Shown here piece after piece: positions 25,566 through 39,128 of a stretch of 64,000 bases of DNA. The DNA comes from Prochilodus magdalenae (taxonomy: Eukaryota > Chordata > Actinopteri > Characiformes > Prochilodontidae), in assembly GCA_024036415.1 (NCBI GenBank), contig JAMWET010001646.1, forward strand, positions 166,501 to 230,500, given 5' to 3'. The first letter of the stretch is position 1; each line of letters opens with the position of its first letter. The notes under the pieces were generated by a model that did not search any database, was not told where the DNA came from, and worked only from the letters and a program-made list of their open reading frames with translations. The translations under genes and the position numbers were made by a program.

Positions 25566-25990
25566 TATCATGTACCTGCTAGAGTTTTTGAGTGACCTTT
25601 TGAGTTTTTGACCAAATACAATGTTTAATTGTTTTGTTAGAATAAACCTAATTAAGGTGTAGGGTCACTCAGAACAAAGGGTTTAGTCTGACTTTGAACC
25701 GGCTTGTGTAATGTCTAGGCTATGGGCATTAAATTCTCATTAGATCCATCCAAATGATGTGATGTAAAAGCTGTATTGAATTTGATCAGTAATGCAGCTG
25801 ACTGGGTCTGATAAGCTATAAAATCACTGAGCCCTTCTGTCTGAGTCTACAGCCAAGACTGCAGGGATCTAATTGGTAAGCCGTTAAGAGGTCAAACTTT
25901 GCCATAGTGACCTGTGACTGCACAGCTGCAGAAGAGTGACCGTCTCCTGCAGTGACCACGTCTTTAGTGAAGGAAAGGACAGAGGAGACC

Positions 25991-28900
25991 ATGGATGGAT
26001 CCAGTGCCGGGACTGAAGCTCCTTCCATGGAGCCCAGCGCCAAGCTGCTCTGCTGTGGCTTTCTGAGGCGCTACCTCCCTCTGGCTTACAGAGAGGAGCT
26101 CTACCACATCCTGCGCATGACTGGACCCCTGGTGAGAAATCAGAATGGTTTATTCTTTCTCTCAATCTCTCTGCCTCTCTCCTTCTTTTCTGTTCCTTAT
26201 TTATCTCCTTCTTTGCCTCCTTCTCTCTAACTCTCTGCCTCTTCTTTTTTTCTACAGTTTCTTTCTCTGACAATTGCATTCTCTTTTTGTGTGACCCTCT
26301 ATCTCTTTCTTTTATGCTCTATTCCGTTTCGTGTTTCTTTTTTTTCTGTCTCTTGCTGTCTCTCTCTTATTTGTTCCTCCACTCTTACTTCTTTCATTTC
26401 CTATGTCTCTTACTCCTTTTTTCATTTATTCTCTTTCTCTCTTTGTCTCAGTATCTCTCTCTCTGTGTCCACATGTGTACGTCTCTGATATGTTGGTCTT
26501 ATCTGAGAGAAACTCCAGGGGTATAAATAATCCTCCTGCTGTTCTTACGTTCCCTGTTCCGAACGGTTCCATGGCCTTATGTACTAATGATATCATGAGA
26601 TGTTTCCGGTTTGCTGTTCTAGGTCGCATCTCGCATCCTGAATTATCTGCTTCCATTTGTCATAACAATGTTTTGTGGTCGCCTGGGAAACAGTGAGCTG
26701 GCTGGTTATGGAATGGCCTCAGCTGTGAGTTGAGTTCATTCGTTCATTGTTCTTTGACAGTTCCCTTCAAAGAAATACTTTCAAAATGAATCATGAGTTT
26801 TATGAAGAGTTCTGTGTTTTATAAAGCATGTGGTCAGCAGAGGCTAAAATTAATTGTACTCTTGTTTTTTCCAGACTATTAGCATTACAACAGCTGCGAC
26901 GGGTACAGGACTAGCACTGGCTTGTGATACTTTGGTCTCTCAGGTATTAAACTTACTCTAATAGCACAGTATTTTTTTACAGCATACACAAATCAGCTAT
27001 AACAGCACAACTAACTCTTCTTTTCCTTTCTCTATTTACCCTTGTAGTCCATCTGTTTCTCTGCATTCGTTATTAGCCTCCTTTCACCAGCAGCCTATAA
27101 TATCCAGCCAGCAGCGTCCTGTGGGCAGTATCCTGTGATCACTAATGAAGAACTAGAGGACGACCAATACAAACTGTGCAGTTACAGATGAGCTAGGGTC
27201 TCTGACTTTACATCTACATGGTGGACCAGCAAGATAGAAGTGTCTCTTCTGATCTGCTCATACCAGCACAATACACACTAACACACCATCACCACATCGG
27301 TCTCACTGCAGAGTATGATTCACCACATACCTGCTCTGTGGTGGTCCTGTTTGGTATTCTGAACTTTGAGGAACAGGGTGAAAGGAGATTAATTTATTCT
27401 GCAGAGAAACAGATGGACTACAGTCTGTAATTGTAGAACTACAAAGGGCATTTATATGGTAATTTGAGCTGAAACAATGAACAATATGTGTAAACACAAG
27501 GATGTTGGTGTAATGTTGAATATTCTATAAAATAGTAGCCATGTTATTTTAAACCCAATGTATTTCAAGATTATGGCAGCAAAATCAATTTGGGGAAGTG
27601 TCATTCAGTAGCGTTTTAGCGAGGTCCAAGAATGTGCTTACTTGTTATCGTATTCTGTCCCGATAAATGTCTTACAAGCATTTCTGTATAGTTCACAGCT
27701 GTCAGTGCGGTCGAGAAAGGGAATGTTACAAGAATAAACCTCTCGAGAAAGTACAAAACGTTCTCAGCACTGTCGTGGCACTGACGTACTGGTGGTGCTA
27801 TGTTAGTGTGTGTTGTGCTGGTGTGAGTGAATCAGACACAGCAGTGCAGCTGGAGTGTTTAAACACTGTGTCACACTTTATTAGACACTCCTACCATGCT
27901 GATCCACCTTGTAGATGTAAAGTCAGAGACGATCTGCTGTTGCAGAGTTTATGTTGAACATCCTCTAGGCCTTCATCAGTGGTCACAAGACGCTGTCCAC
28001 AGGATGCTGTTGGCTGGATAGTTTTGGTTAGTGGACTATTCTCACTCCAGCTCAGTCCTGTGCATTTTCAGTCCACAACACACACTAATGCACCAACACA
28101 ACGTCAGTGACAACACAACATCGCTTTTAATGTGAACACATTGGAGGATTAACCACAGCCTAAGCATCTAAACCTGGATTAACAGGGACATTTGTTGACT
28201 GCTGACATAAAGCGAGTTAACCATGTCTGTGTTTGTTGGGATTTGTGAAGCTTAAAGTTTGAATGTTTACACGGAACCTATTTCATTAGACAGACACTTG
28301 ACTACTTGTTGTGCAACTCCAAACCAAAACAAATGGCATAATGCTAGCACCTTTATCTTGAAACTGTTTCTCTTCTTATTATTCTTTTTCTTCTTCATTA
28401 TTTTGGCTTAGGTATTTTTATATTTTGAGACACAACTAACCAGTTTTTCTGTCCCACTTGAGCATCATAGACAACATCATGGTACAGTAATATCTCAGTA
28501 TATGGTAGAGGCTAGTGCTAATTGGGGAGATCCAGCACTGCACTGTTTTATGATAGTTCTGTTAAGAAGTATGTTAATCAAGCAAGCTTACAGCACTTTC
28601 CTCTCGTCCTGCACTCAGACGTTTGGGAGTAAGAATCTGCTGCATGTGGGAGTGATCCTGCAGAGAGGCATTCTGATCCTTCTGCTTTTCTGCCTCCCAT
28701 GCTGGGGTCTGCTTATCAACACCCAGCCCCTCCTCCTCCTGCTAGGCCAGGATCCCAAGGTGGCAAGGTGACCAAAAGCTCTTCATTCATTCATCTGCTC
28801 AGAATTCAGTTGCTACATTTATGAAAGAGTACCAGTTTCCGATGGCTTCTTCTCAAAGATCGGCACTTACATTATTGAATATAGAAACATACAAGCTGTG

Positions 28901-31900
28901 ACAAAATATAATTGTATCATCTTAGCTATCTTCCTCTCATTTTGCGTGAACGGACCTCTGCTGCCTCCCTTTTTAGCTTTTATGAGCTCACAGATTGTTT
29001 CCCGAGGTGATAAGCTCCCCCACAAGAGTTGGATAAAATCTGCAGAAAGCATCTCTTCTCAATTTACCTGCCTAATGAAATGTGGATACAGTTATTACAT
29101 TCCAGACAAATGCAGAATGCTCACTGACAGTGTTTGCTACAGTTGATTCTGCTATGGGGTAGTAATGAGATTGCAGCAGGTATTTCTATGCTCAGTTGGT
29201 ATGCAGTTTTATCTCTGGGAAGTCACTTACACCTCTATGCAATGATGCGTGTGCTCTTTTTCAGGATAGCCCAGCTGTATGTGGTCGTTCACTTGCCTGC
29301 TGTACCAGTAAGTTGCTTCTAGCTATATATTCCCCTTTTCCAGTTGACTACACAACAATATTTCCTGTTGGTGGGAAATAATTGAAGATCTCATGTTACA
29401 CACTGGACTCAGCAAGAAGCATTTGATGCTCTCTCTCCTTTCTTGCTTTCTCTCATTCTGAGCTGTGTCTCTTTTGCACAGGCTATGTTTCTGCATCAAC
29501 TGCAAGCAGCTTATCTGCAGAACCAGGTGTGTTCTTTTATCCTCCAGATCTTGTCTGCTGCACAAGTAAATAGCAACTCTGTACTTTTTATTTATTAGCT
29601 TTTTGGATTAGATTAACGTTTTCTAGTTTGGGTCTGTAGGGTGTGATCCTACCACAGATGTATGCAGCAGCTGCGGCTAACGTTGCCAATGTGCTGACGA
29701 ATTATATCCTGATCGTCTGGTTGGACTTTGGATTGTAGTAAGTTTGGACTGATTACAGTTGTGTGCGATTCTGTGCTCATTTAAAAAAAAAAAACACATA
29801 TTTTACACAGTAATTACAGAAACTATGCAGTCTCCACACACTGATTCCTTTCATAGCAAATGTTGAATGGATAAAGCCAGCCACAGGATGACTACGCCAA
29901 CCCTCTGTGATGGACCAATAAGATGCCAATGTTTATATATCTCATTAATCAATTAATCAATATAGGAGATATACATATACCCAAATTGATGAAGAAAAAA
30001 GAAAAAACATCAAGAAAGAAAACCAAAGAATAGCATATTGTAATAGCCATTATAATAAACAAATAGGCAAAAGTGACAACAAATCAATAACCAAGTGACA
30101 ACACAATATCCCAGCAGACAAACAAATAAACAGCAAGCAAAAAGAAAAGTAATATAAGTGTATTAAACTGTAGCTAGTATTCACTATTAACATCTCTGTC
30201 ATATATACCTGCAGATACGCGGTACAGTCGTGAGTGTGTGGTCTATTTATGCATGCTGTGTCTGGTAGTTGGTAAGGGAAACGTAAGGCTGTTAAAGGAT
30301 TCTCTGATGTAAGAAAGTGCTGTAGAGTTGTACTGAATTTTGGAAGTTTTGTTTTAACAGATGCTGAAAGCATATCCATTGATATATGGTCTGTAAATTC
30401 TTCCAGTAACTGATATTTTTCTTAGATTTCCAGTTCAGGACTTGAACCAACAACAGAGCTGGTGTGTTGCCTAAGAAGCAGTGATGGGGAGAGTGAGGCA
30501 GGTTGATGAACCAGAGTAGTTAACTTATTTATAACCTGCTGCCTCTGTTTAATGGGTTTACAGTACTGCATGGCATGTATAAAGTTGTCTGTGACTTTGC
30601 ATAAACCCAGCCAGCATTGAAACACCATCGTCTATTAAGCATCCAGCAATGCTTATGGTAGGGATGCAACATATACAATCAAATCAAGGAAAAACAACAA
30701 CAACAAAAACATCACCATCAAACAAAAAAGCCTAATTAAAGCACGTTATTAGGGGCACCTCCTTGTTTCTTGTCCATTTTATTTGCTCCATGTGTCACAT
30801 GGGTGCACTTTGTAGGTCTGCAATTACAAAACAATTATGGATTGTTTTCTACATCCATTGTTAGACTCCCACAAGACCACCACAATACAGGGTTTGCACT
30901 GGCAGCGAACATTCCATTGATCCTAATGAGTAATTATAGTGCATAACCAGGCCTGGTTCCTGGGGCAGCATCAACAGGGCTATACAAATGATTTAAAAAG
31001 CGTGTTTATGCCAAACTATAAAGTTATACATGACAGATCATAATGACATGATCAATATTATATGACATGTATGCCATCATTCATTTGCCAATATGTAGAG
31101 ATTACCACAAGGTATTGGTCATTTTTTGTATAATCAAGCTAATGTTAGCATGGTGGCAATTTCTCAGTGTGCTACAGTTTCTCCTTAGGTTGAACAGGGC
31201 TTTCTCCAGCCTCCTGTTAAGCTCATCCAAGCTTGCAACAGACACTGTAAAGTAACAACTTTGTGGATGGAGCATGAATAGGTCAAATAGAGTCATTTCC
31301 TTTTTTAAAATTAATTTTGTTTTCTGTCTTTGGATGTCAGTGGGTCTGCTGCAGCCAGTACTCTGACGGAGGTATACAATTGTGTGTTTCTCTTTCTTTA
31401 CATTCGCTGGAAGAGGCTGCATGCTGAAACATGGGGAGGTGAGGCTAACGCAGCTATCACTAATCATTTCCATCAGTGTATAAAATGCACCAGCCAACTA
31501 TGCTCTACACTGTTTCTCCATTTCTGTACAGGCTGGTCTTCAGAGGGCCTGCAGGATTGGGGTGCTTACATGAAGTTAGCAATCCCTAGCACAATGATGC
31601 TCTGCTTCGAGTGGTGGATATATGAGGCAGGAGGATTCTTAGCAGGTGTACACAAGACACTGTGTATATTCCAGTTCTGCCATTAAATATTTGTTCCTTA
31701 TTATCAAAAATATTTTCTGTTGTGTTTCAGGGATGCTGGGCGAAGTGGATCTGGCAGCTCAACATGCAGTCATTACACTGGCAGCCCTAAACTACATGGT
31801 TTGATCATTTGAAAAATGTTCCCTCCTCATTTCTAAAAGAAGTACAAGAGAATATCTAAGTGCTGAACCCAATCAAACATTGACATTAGCATCAAGTTCT

Positions 31901-34900
31901 GATGTTTCAGCAAGACTGAACTAGTGAAGAGTGACACTGGTTTTCATAGCACCCCCACTCAGGCCCTGTTGACTGTTACAGATCATAGAAGTGCAGGAAG
32001 ACTAGGAATAGACTGGAATGCAATAGCATTCAACCTAATCTCTAGGGCATAGATATTAGACTTTGGTCCTTGAGGCCTGGCATCTAACACAGCTTGGTGA
32101 ATTCCCAGGTCAGGCATACTTAATTGAACTCATTTATTGATTGCCAGGTTTTCTGGGCGTGCTTGAGTTGAGTAAGAGAATTACTTGTTGTGACCTGCAG
32201 GACTAGAGTTGATTGCCCCTGATGTAGGGCATCTGTGCAATACATATTGGCCTCCATGGACCATAATTATGATTAGGTCTTGCATTTGCAGTTCCATATA
32301 CTGAGTAAAGAACTGACAATCTGTGAACTTAAATCTCATGTGTAATAGGGGCCACTACTGTAGACATAGTCCGTTTGTATTTGTATTCATAACTCATTTA
32401 TATGTGTGTATAGTTCCCCTTAGGCATTCAAGGTGCCGCTTGTGTGCGTGTGGGTAATGCACTAGGGGCTGGAGACACTGCTGGAGCCATCCTCACCTGC
32501 AAAGTTTCTTTGACATTCACAGGTTCACTAACACATTCACTCAGGTTCACTTTCTATTCAGTCATTCATTATACACAGCAAACTGGCTTAAACTTTCTCT
32601 TCTTCTCATGATCTGATGCCACAGCTGTTCTAGCTGTCATACAAGGTGCTGTGCTGGCTTCATTGAAGTCAGTCATTGGTTTCATATTTACAGCTGATAG
32701 GTAAGCTTTGTAAATGTGATGGATTATCCTTCCTTTTTAACAAATATCTGTTTTTTTAAAATACTGTACATATTTCATTTACTGTAAATGTCTTATTTTC
32801 AGGCAGATCGTTCAGCTAGTGTCCCAGCTTATGGGTGTCTACTGTGTTCTGGAGTTTTTTGATGGTCTTGTGGTGAGCTGAGCTGGTCTTCATTTTAAAA
32901 TTATAGAGATTGATTTAAAATTGCTTGCTTAAATTCAACCATAATCATCAACCTCTTTCTTTAAATTAGTGTGTCTGCATGGGCATTCTCCTGGGTTCTG
33001 GGCAGCAGAGGATAGCAGCTGTGGCTAATCTTGTTGGTTACTACTGCATTGGCCTTCCACTGGGCGTCTCTCTCATGTTTGCAGCAAAACTAGAAATCCT
33101 TGGTTTGTTTGTTTTTTTTTCTTCTTCTTCTATCTATTGTTGTCTGTTTATACTGTATCGTGTATAGCATATACTATATATATCAGTGGTCAAACTATGT
33201 CTACTAGACATTTTTAGTTTTTAGCATTAAGCTTGCATTGATACTTCCTTGGAATTTGTAGATCAAACACTGATATTTGAAGTTTGTAAAATTTGCTGAA
33301 GTTTGTTTAAAATATTCTTGGAACAGATATATTAAACACACATTTATATTGCAGTAGTTCTATAAATAGCCCTAGCATGGAGCTCCCACTGTTTTCCATT
33401 TCACTGGGTTGGGAGATGATTGACTGGTCCATTCCAGAGTTTTAGAATGACTGGTCATCTCGAAAGCCTTGGACTTAATCTCACACAATGACATTCAAGT
33501 TTTCACACACAGTTTGGCTTAGAACTGCCAGCTGAATTTTTAGTTGAATTTTTTTTTAGCTAGTATTAGTATTTGTAGGTCAAAAAACAATTACTTTTGT
33601 AACAGCTTTTGCAGTTTTTGTGTCTTTCTTCGTGTTTCGTTTTTTACAAACCAAACACACTTTTGTAAGGTATCCTTTCTTGGAATCAACTATACTGGTC
33701 CCTGTCACGTGGAATCAGATTCTAAGTAGACTTCAAGATTTCTAACCAGGTTGCACATAACAATTGGTCAGGCTACCACAGGCAGTCAACGATGTATCTA
33801 TACCTTTCAGAAGGTCATGTTTCTAGGCCCACCTACTGGAAATTGCAATCCAACTGTTGATTCATCTGACAGTTAGTGTTGGTGGTTAATCTTATTTGTT
33901 AGGCATTTTATCCACCATCTGAAGTCCTAACCAAAAAAAAGGGTGTTTTTTTTTTAATTAAAATTTCAGCATTAGTACATGTAGTACTACAGCGGTTATA
34001 TACAAGCATTAGAGCTATTAAAAGTACATATACTATGCATTACAGATGTTCAGATAATAAAGACTAATTAGTAGAAATCATTTTACCTTTGATTCATTAT
34101 GCTTTTGTAACTGCAGGCTTTTGGCTCGGCCTTCTCATCTGTGTCTGCATACAGTCTACATTTTTCATCATAGTCATTTTCAAACTTAACTGGAAGAGAT
34201 TAACAAAAGAGGTAAAAGAAAGTCTGGTCCATCTCTACGGATTTCTACACATTTATCGGAACCATATATGAACATATATCATTGTCTATTTTAGGCCATT
34301 GAACGTGCTGGAAGACATAAAATGGCTAGGAGGATATCAGATTTTGAGAGTGATCCAAATCATCTGATTCCAGAGGGGTTAGGCTCAACGGACTACACAT
34401 CAAACAATGCAGAGGCAAGTCTTTGATCATGTCCTATGAATCTAAACCTCAGGCTCACTCATAAATGCCCGTGTTCTCTTCTGAGACAGTGGAGAGGTTT
34501 TTGCTGTAAGATATCTAAAAGCAATTGTTTGATTAAAAAATTTGAATTACAAATTTTTCCCCCCACTCCGAATGCAATCACCTGAGACATGCTTGGTGTT
34601 TGAAGGTTTCCTCTTTTGGTTTACGTTTGTCTCTCATTTTTCTCTCAGAATGGGAATAATGTCTCAGCCATGAACTCTTGTAACTCAGATGACACCAGGA
34701 GCAGTTCAGCGAATCAGGAGAGAATCGGTCAGGAAGGAGTAGGCACTGGTCGATACAGAAGAAAGAGAGCAGCACCACTGTCCACTTCTCAACTCATCAT
34801 CAGGAGAGGGCTGACTGCTCTGGTTGCTGTCCTCATATTCGCTACAGGAACCTCTCTTCATGTCTTACTGCCTCTGCCTGAAGTCAATGGCACTCAACAT

Positions 34901-34963
34901 TCTAACACTACGCTAAACTATACTACACCTTCCCCTCAGAGTAGTCCATTAATGTCAGTCTGA
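25991..34963 (+). CDS. slc47a: SLC47A/MATE-family proton-organic cation antiporter, copy 1, complete
   Basis: Seventeen exons: 25991-26131, 26623-26724, 26875-26943, 28619-28767, 29265-29307, 29482-29526, 29640-29737, 31341-31438, 31532-31645, 31731-31798, 32414-32522, 32625-32700, 32803-32872, 32970-33102, 34117-34211, 34295-34414, 34649-34963. The joined frame is open for 614 aa. Family marks include MFCGRLGN in TM2, EWWIYE in TM7 and CVRVGNALGAGD. MATE proteins export organic cations at the apical membrane in exchange for protons. E275 and E280 correspond to human MATE1 E273 and E278, but E300 is T302 and E389 is D391. A final hydrophobic segment (about 565-590) precedes an extracellular-type tail with NGT, NTT and NYT sequons. 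Intron 16 starts with GC. Start: ATG in GAGACCATGG, a good Kozak context. Copy 2 follows 3.5 kb downstream on the same strand. The family is certain; the orthologue number is not. Confidence 0.95.
26145..26480. repeat. Pyrimidine-rich tract in intron 1 of SLC47A copy 1
   Basis: About 330 bp of CT-rich plus-strand sequence (repeated CTCTCT/TTTCTT). Part is also present in the exon-1 relic at 23.8 kb. It makes long but meaningless ORFs. Confidence 0.8.
27045..27520. repeat. Palindromic MITE copy in intron 3 of SLC47A copy 1
   Basis: CCATCTGTTTCTCTGCATTC, CAGCGTCCTGTGGGCAGTAT, ACACACTAACACACCATCAC and GATGGACTACAGTCTGTAA match the family. It has a different internal deletion from the neighbour at 27.75 kb. 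Confidence 0.7.
27750..28115. repeat. Second palindromic MITE copy in intron 3 of SLC47A copy 1
   Basis: GTGTGTTGTGCTGGTGTGAG, CAGACACAGCAGTGCAGCTG, CCTTCATCAGTGGTCACAAG and CCACAGGATGCTGTTGGCTG. Two copies within 1.1 kb explain most of this intron. Confidence 0.7.
29738..31340. other. Intron 7 of SLC47A copy 1
   Basis: 1.6 kb of AT-rich intron sequence with short ORFs of no recognised homology and no confident repeat. Confidence 0.5.
32040..32230. repeat. Fish-type dispersed repeat in intron 10 of SLC47A copy 1
   Basis: Resembles the very common teleost repeat with GTCC.TGAGG.CTGGCATC, CAGGTTTTCTGGGCGTGCTT and GACTAGAGTTGATTGCCCCT. Identification is from pattern memory. Confidence 0.45.
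33103..34116. other. Intron 14 of SLC47A copy 1
   Basis: About 1 kb. Moderately structured sequence at 33370-33900 might be an old repeat, but no second copy was seen in the window. Confidence 0.4.
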
Positions 34964-35022
34964 TCTCAGCATTCAGCATCTTTCTCTGACCTTTTTAGTC
35001 TGTAATCTGAAAGACCTGTCAA

Positions 35023-35028
35023 AATAAA
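35023..35028 (+). terminator. Polyadenylation signal of SLC47A copy 1
   Basis: AATAAA 60 bp after the stop, followed by TTTTGTTTTATG. An ATCT microsatellite starts just beyond. Confidence 0.6.
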
Positions 35029-35098
35029 GGTTTCAGGACTTCTTTTGTTTTATGCTCCTCGCTGTCATCTGTGTCTTTTGTTTCATTCTGCCATTCTG

Positions 35099-35194
<96 letters not shown>
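35099..35194. repeat. (ATCT)n microsatellite
   Basis: About 24 perfect ATCT units, 70 bp after the copy 1 polyadenylation signal. Confidence 0.97.
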
Positions 35195-35279
35195 CTTTTT
35201 ATCTATGTCTCTATACAATAGTTAAGATACAAATCCCAGTTCTGGCATTTAATTTTAGAAAATGAAATAAAACAAGATA

Positions 35280-35760
35280 ATTTGATTTCGTTGTTGGTAT
35301 GAAGCCACGTTGTTGTAGCATGTGCAGAATGAGGCCTGGCATTGTCTTGTTAAAATAACCACAGACTTACCAGGAAATGATGTCATGTTGATGGGAGCAT
35401 GTGTCTCTTTAAAAGCCTTATATTCACCGCTGCAGCAATGGTACCTTCACACATATACATTGATACACTGCATACCATGACCGATGTTGGCTTTTGCAAC
35501 TTTTTGGCTGATGAACGTCTGATAGGCCTCTTTTATTTTTATGGAACTTTTCCTTAAAAAACTTTTTTTAACTCTTATGGAACTAATTTTCCTCTGTCCC
35601 AATGAGTTGCAGGCATCAAATTTTAGAGAATCAACAAATCACAGATCTTTGTTTTGCACTACAGATGTCCCAACTTTTACAGAAATGGGGTTTGTACTTT
35701 GCTGCAATTTGTTTTACTTATTGGTTCTAAATATGTTTCGTATTTTATGTAACTATTTGT
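35280..35760 (-). mobile_element. Degraded Tc1-related DNA transposon remnant
   Basis: CACGTTGTTGTAGCATGTGC, CTGGCATTGTCTTGTTAAAA and the end block ATGTCCCAACTTTTACAGAA match, in antisense, a high-copy fish element whose terminus reads TGTCCCAACTTTTTTG. The frame is destroyed. A second, oppositely oriented remnant of the same family is at 49.77-50.74 kb. Confidence 0.5.
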
Positions 35761-35974
35761 GTAACATTGTCTGTGCTTGTGGAACCATGAGGTTATAGTT
35801 GTCGTATTCTCTGCCAATCCCTCAATTTACCCATTTATGTTTCAGAAATAAAAAAAAAACAAAAACACATCAGTGGATGTAATGGCTGTTATCGTACATT
35901 GTGAAGCCTGACACTGGGCTCGCAGCAGTTGTTTGTTTCTCCCAGTCGACCCCATGAAGTCTTTCATCTCTGCT

Positions 35975-36055
35975 TTCTTTGTATCCGCAGCTCATGAGCC
36001 TGTTCCTGAGTTTCCTCCTTTTCTTTGTGGCTACAATGTTCAGCAGTGGGAAATC
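35975..36055 (+). pseudogene. Decayed SLC47A exon 2 fragment between copies 1 and 2
   Basis: After TTTGTATCCGCAG the sequence runs CTCATGAGCCTGTTCCTGAG and TTTCCTCCTTTTCTTTGTGG, closely matching the acceptor and first half of copy 2 exon 2 (41075-41140). It encodes a LxFLFFVATMF-like string and then diverges where CGRLGN should follow. No partner exons were found nearby, so it is a relic of a lost or partial MATE copy. Confidence 0.75.
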
Positions 36056-36059
36056 CAGT

Positions 36060-38330
36060 TTATATTCTCATACACTTCTTAGAATGCACAGAAATGTGTG
36101 ACTTGGCAGGATCCCATGCTGAACTCAGATGAGCTCTCCTTGTACTATAGTTGTCTTTGTATTCACATGCTTTTCTTTTATGCAAAAGAAACAAAGTGTA
36201 TGCCTGAGAATCCACTCATTGAAAAGGGTTTAAAGCTCTGAACTGCTCTGAAGGCAGGAGCTAATGGAATGTCTTGGTAAACTGGCTCAATCCTACATAT
36301 TCCTCCATAGTTTTTAGAAAAAAGATGAATCCAGCTGATGATAGCGGCACTGATGAAACCCTGCCTGGAGGGCTTCTGGATGTATTCGTTCATAGCAACA
36401 TTCTCCTTGATGAACAGTGCGTTGGTAATGCAAATAGGATGATTGCCTCCAATTTATAGCAACAGAGGTAGTGTTTCATTTACCACCTGCCCAGAACCCA
36501 TAGGTTTTAAGTGGAAGTGTACAGGAGCAGACAGGACAGAAACAGAATTCAGAAGGTATTTACTGATTTGCTCATGGGGTCTCACTTGCAGATGCCTGCC
36601 ACAGTACAACTTTACTGCAGTGTCTGATGTGAGTTGGGCATCATTCTGTAACATGGAAGACAAGGACTGACAGGTATGAAAGCTTTATTTACAATACAGA
36701 CACCAAAGGACAGTCAATAAACAGAAAACAGGACAAACAGAGTATAAATAGAAAATAACAGGAACAAATAAATTTGCACATCCTGTATATATCCATTAGG
36801 TCATGAACAGCTTGCAATTACTAACAAGCAATTACGGGACATAACGATATTCTGTTGTTTGCCTAGGAGTGAACTAACATTCATTTATACAGTTCAAATA
36901 TTCTACAAGCTAAAATACTGATGGTTATTGAACTTACATTGGCAGCAATAAATCTGTCATATTAATCATATGTATATATTTATCGGATATAACAGCTCAC
37001 TTTTGTTGACATTTAAAACATTTTTATGAATGTTTTATAACTGTATAGCACATTAATAAGTGTATCTCATTAATAAATGATCTCATTTTAAACCATTCAG
37101 GAAAAGGCAGTTTGATTTGAAAGTAGTACCAGCTTTACATGCATATTCTTAAGCTGAACAAGTCAGAACATGTTTACTAGTTTTGTAAACAATTCTACAT
37201 TCTCTAAACAACAGGAACATGAAGCGAGCGCACCAACCAGGGTACACTGGTCACTTTGTTCTGAGCTGTGACTTGTTGGAGAGAGCTTGGTTCTGCCTAA
37301 AGGAAACTGTTCTTTGTTCTGTGCTTGTGATTATGTGCATAAATGTCATTATCAGACTAATTAATGACCTTCTATTAAAAGATTGGTGGACCAAGAGTGA
37401 CACGAGAGTCCTTCTCTTACCTGAAATTTAGTGTTCTTGCAAGTAAGTTACAAAAATGATAATTGTAATAAACACATGAGTCGTAAAAATGAGTCATGTT
37501 CCAGAAATGATAAGAGGATATTAAAGACAATATTATAGTCAATTATAGACAATAATAGACAATAATAATATAATAATAATAATAAATATAATCAATAAAT
37601 CATGTTACTTTTACTTTTTATACTTAAGTACATTTGAAGGCAAATACATTTGTACTTTTACTCAAGTGGAGGTCTAACAGGGGGAGCTACTTTTACTGGA
37701 GGAGTATTTTACCTTGGGTATATCTACTGTACCTCCACCACTGAATAAATATTTACTGCACTACAGTCATATGTCAATGACACACTGAAAATATTACTTC
37801 AGCTACAAAGTTATAATTATATTATTATTATGTTATTATATATTATGATTTTCATCTCTTCAGTGCTGATCTAAAAGCGCCCTCAGTAAAAGCAGAGTCA
37901 GTAGACCGAGGTGACCAGCTGTTGCAACACTTTTTTTGCTGTTGTGTTTTTTTTCTTTTTTTTTTTTTTTTACTTTGTAAACAGTATTCTGGTGCAAAGG
38001 TTGATTCAAGATGGCAACAAGTCAAGTTAGCGAGTTGTGTTAATGTTTGTCTTTTTTCCCTTATGAAGGTGTTTAGACTCAGTAAACCTGGTGTAGCAGT
38101 GCTGCGCTTCTACAGTGAACAAAGCTGTCTTGCTCTGTTTCCTTTGAAGTGAATATACATTTAAGCAGTGTTTGTTAAACGAGTGCTGATCAATTGTTTC
38201 AAAGTCCGACTGATGTTCAGAAATACTCTCCCACCATAACACACTTCTAGTCACTACCGCAAACATCCTCTTCCCATTGTGGACGGAATCAAAGCCCACT
38301 ATTGTCTGCATTTCATTTAATCAGTGAACT
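36060..38330. other. Spacer between the MATE exon-2 relic and SLC47A copy 2
   Basis: Intergenic, AT-rich, with a TAA-rich patch at 37560-37590. A minus-strand ORF near 36178-36393 extends coherently but has no recognised homologue. The last few hundred bases should contain the copy 2 promoter. Confidence 0.4.
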
Positions 38331-38441
38331 TTTAAGGGTTACGAAACATTCTCCTGGAGGCCGGAGGAATGCACAGCTGCAGCAGAGTGGCCATCTCCTG
38401 CAGTGACAGTGTCTTTAGAGAGGGAAAGGACGGCGGAGATG

Positions 38442-38888
38442 ATGGATGGATCCAGTGCCGGGGCCGAAGCTCCTTCCATGGAGCCCAGTGCCAAGCTGTT
38501 CTGCTGCGGCTTTTTGAGGCGCTACCTCCCTCTGACTTATAGAGAGGAGTTCTACCACATCCTGCGCATGACTGGACCCCTGGTGAGAAATCAGCCCTGA
38601 CACACATGCACAAAGAGAATAAGTCTTGTATGTGTTTGTTCTCTCACTTATTCACAGCATACACCATTGCTGCTTGTTCACAGAAAGCTGAAGGACTATA
38701 GGATGATGCTTGTAGTACAACATCTATTACATGTGTCATTTAGGACCCCTGACATATTTACACTGTTGTTAAGATTGTAGTCATAGACAATGTAATTCCA
38801 CAGTTCCACTGCGTATTATTTTTTTTAAATTACAAGCATTTTGTAGATTAAAGCATTGCTAATAACATGTTTTTGGGGAACTCTGGGG

Positions 38889-38934
<46 letters not shown>

Positions 38935-39071
38935 AGATAAAGAAGACTCCACCTAATATCTCCTAAAACTGTGCAGCTATTTGCCTTGAGATGTAACCAT
39001 TACTTTATGCCTTTTTAAGTATATACATGTATATTCAAGTTGTATATGACCAGAATAACAATGGCAGTAGA

Positions 39072-39128
<57 letters not shown>

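Noticed and set aside
25952..25990. Upstream in-frame GTG as start of SLC47A copy 1
   Set aside because: Vertebrate initiation at GTG is rare, and the ATG at 25991 has a strong context and is shared with copy 2.
26145..26696. Long Ser/Leu/Phe-rich ORFs on the plus strand
   Set aside because: Translation of a CT-rich tract inside SLC47A copy 1 intron 1.
36178..36393. Minus-strand ORF between the MATE copies
   Set aside because: Reads plausibly as protein but no family was recognised and there are no flanking exons; may be an old transposon piece.
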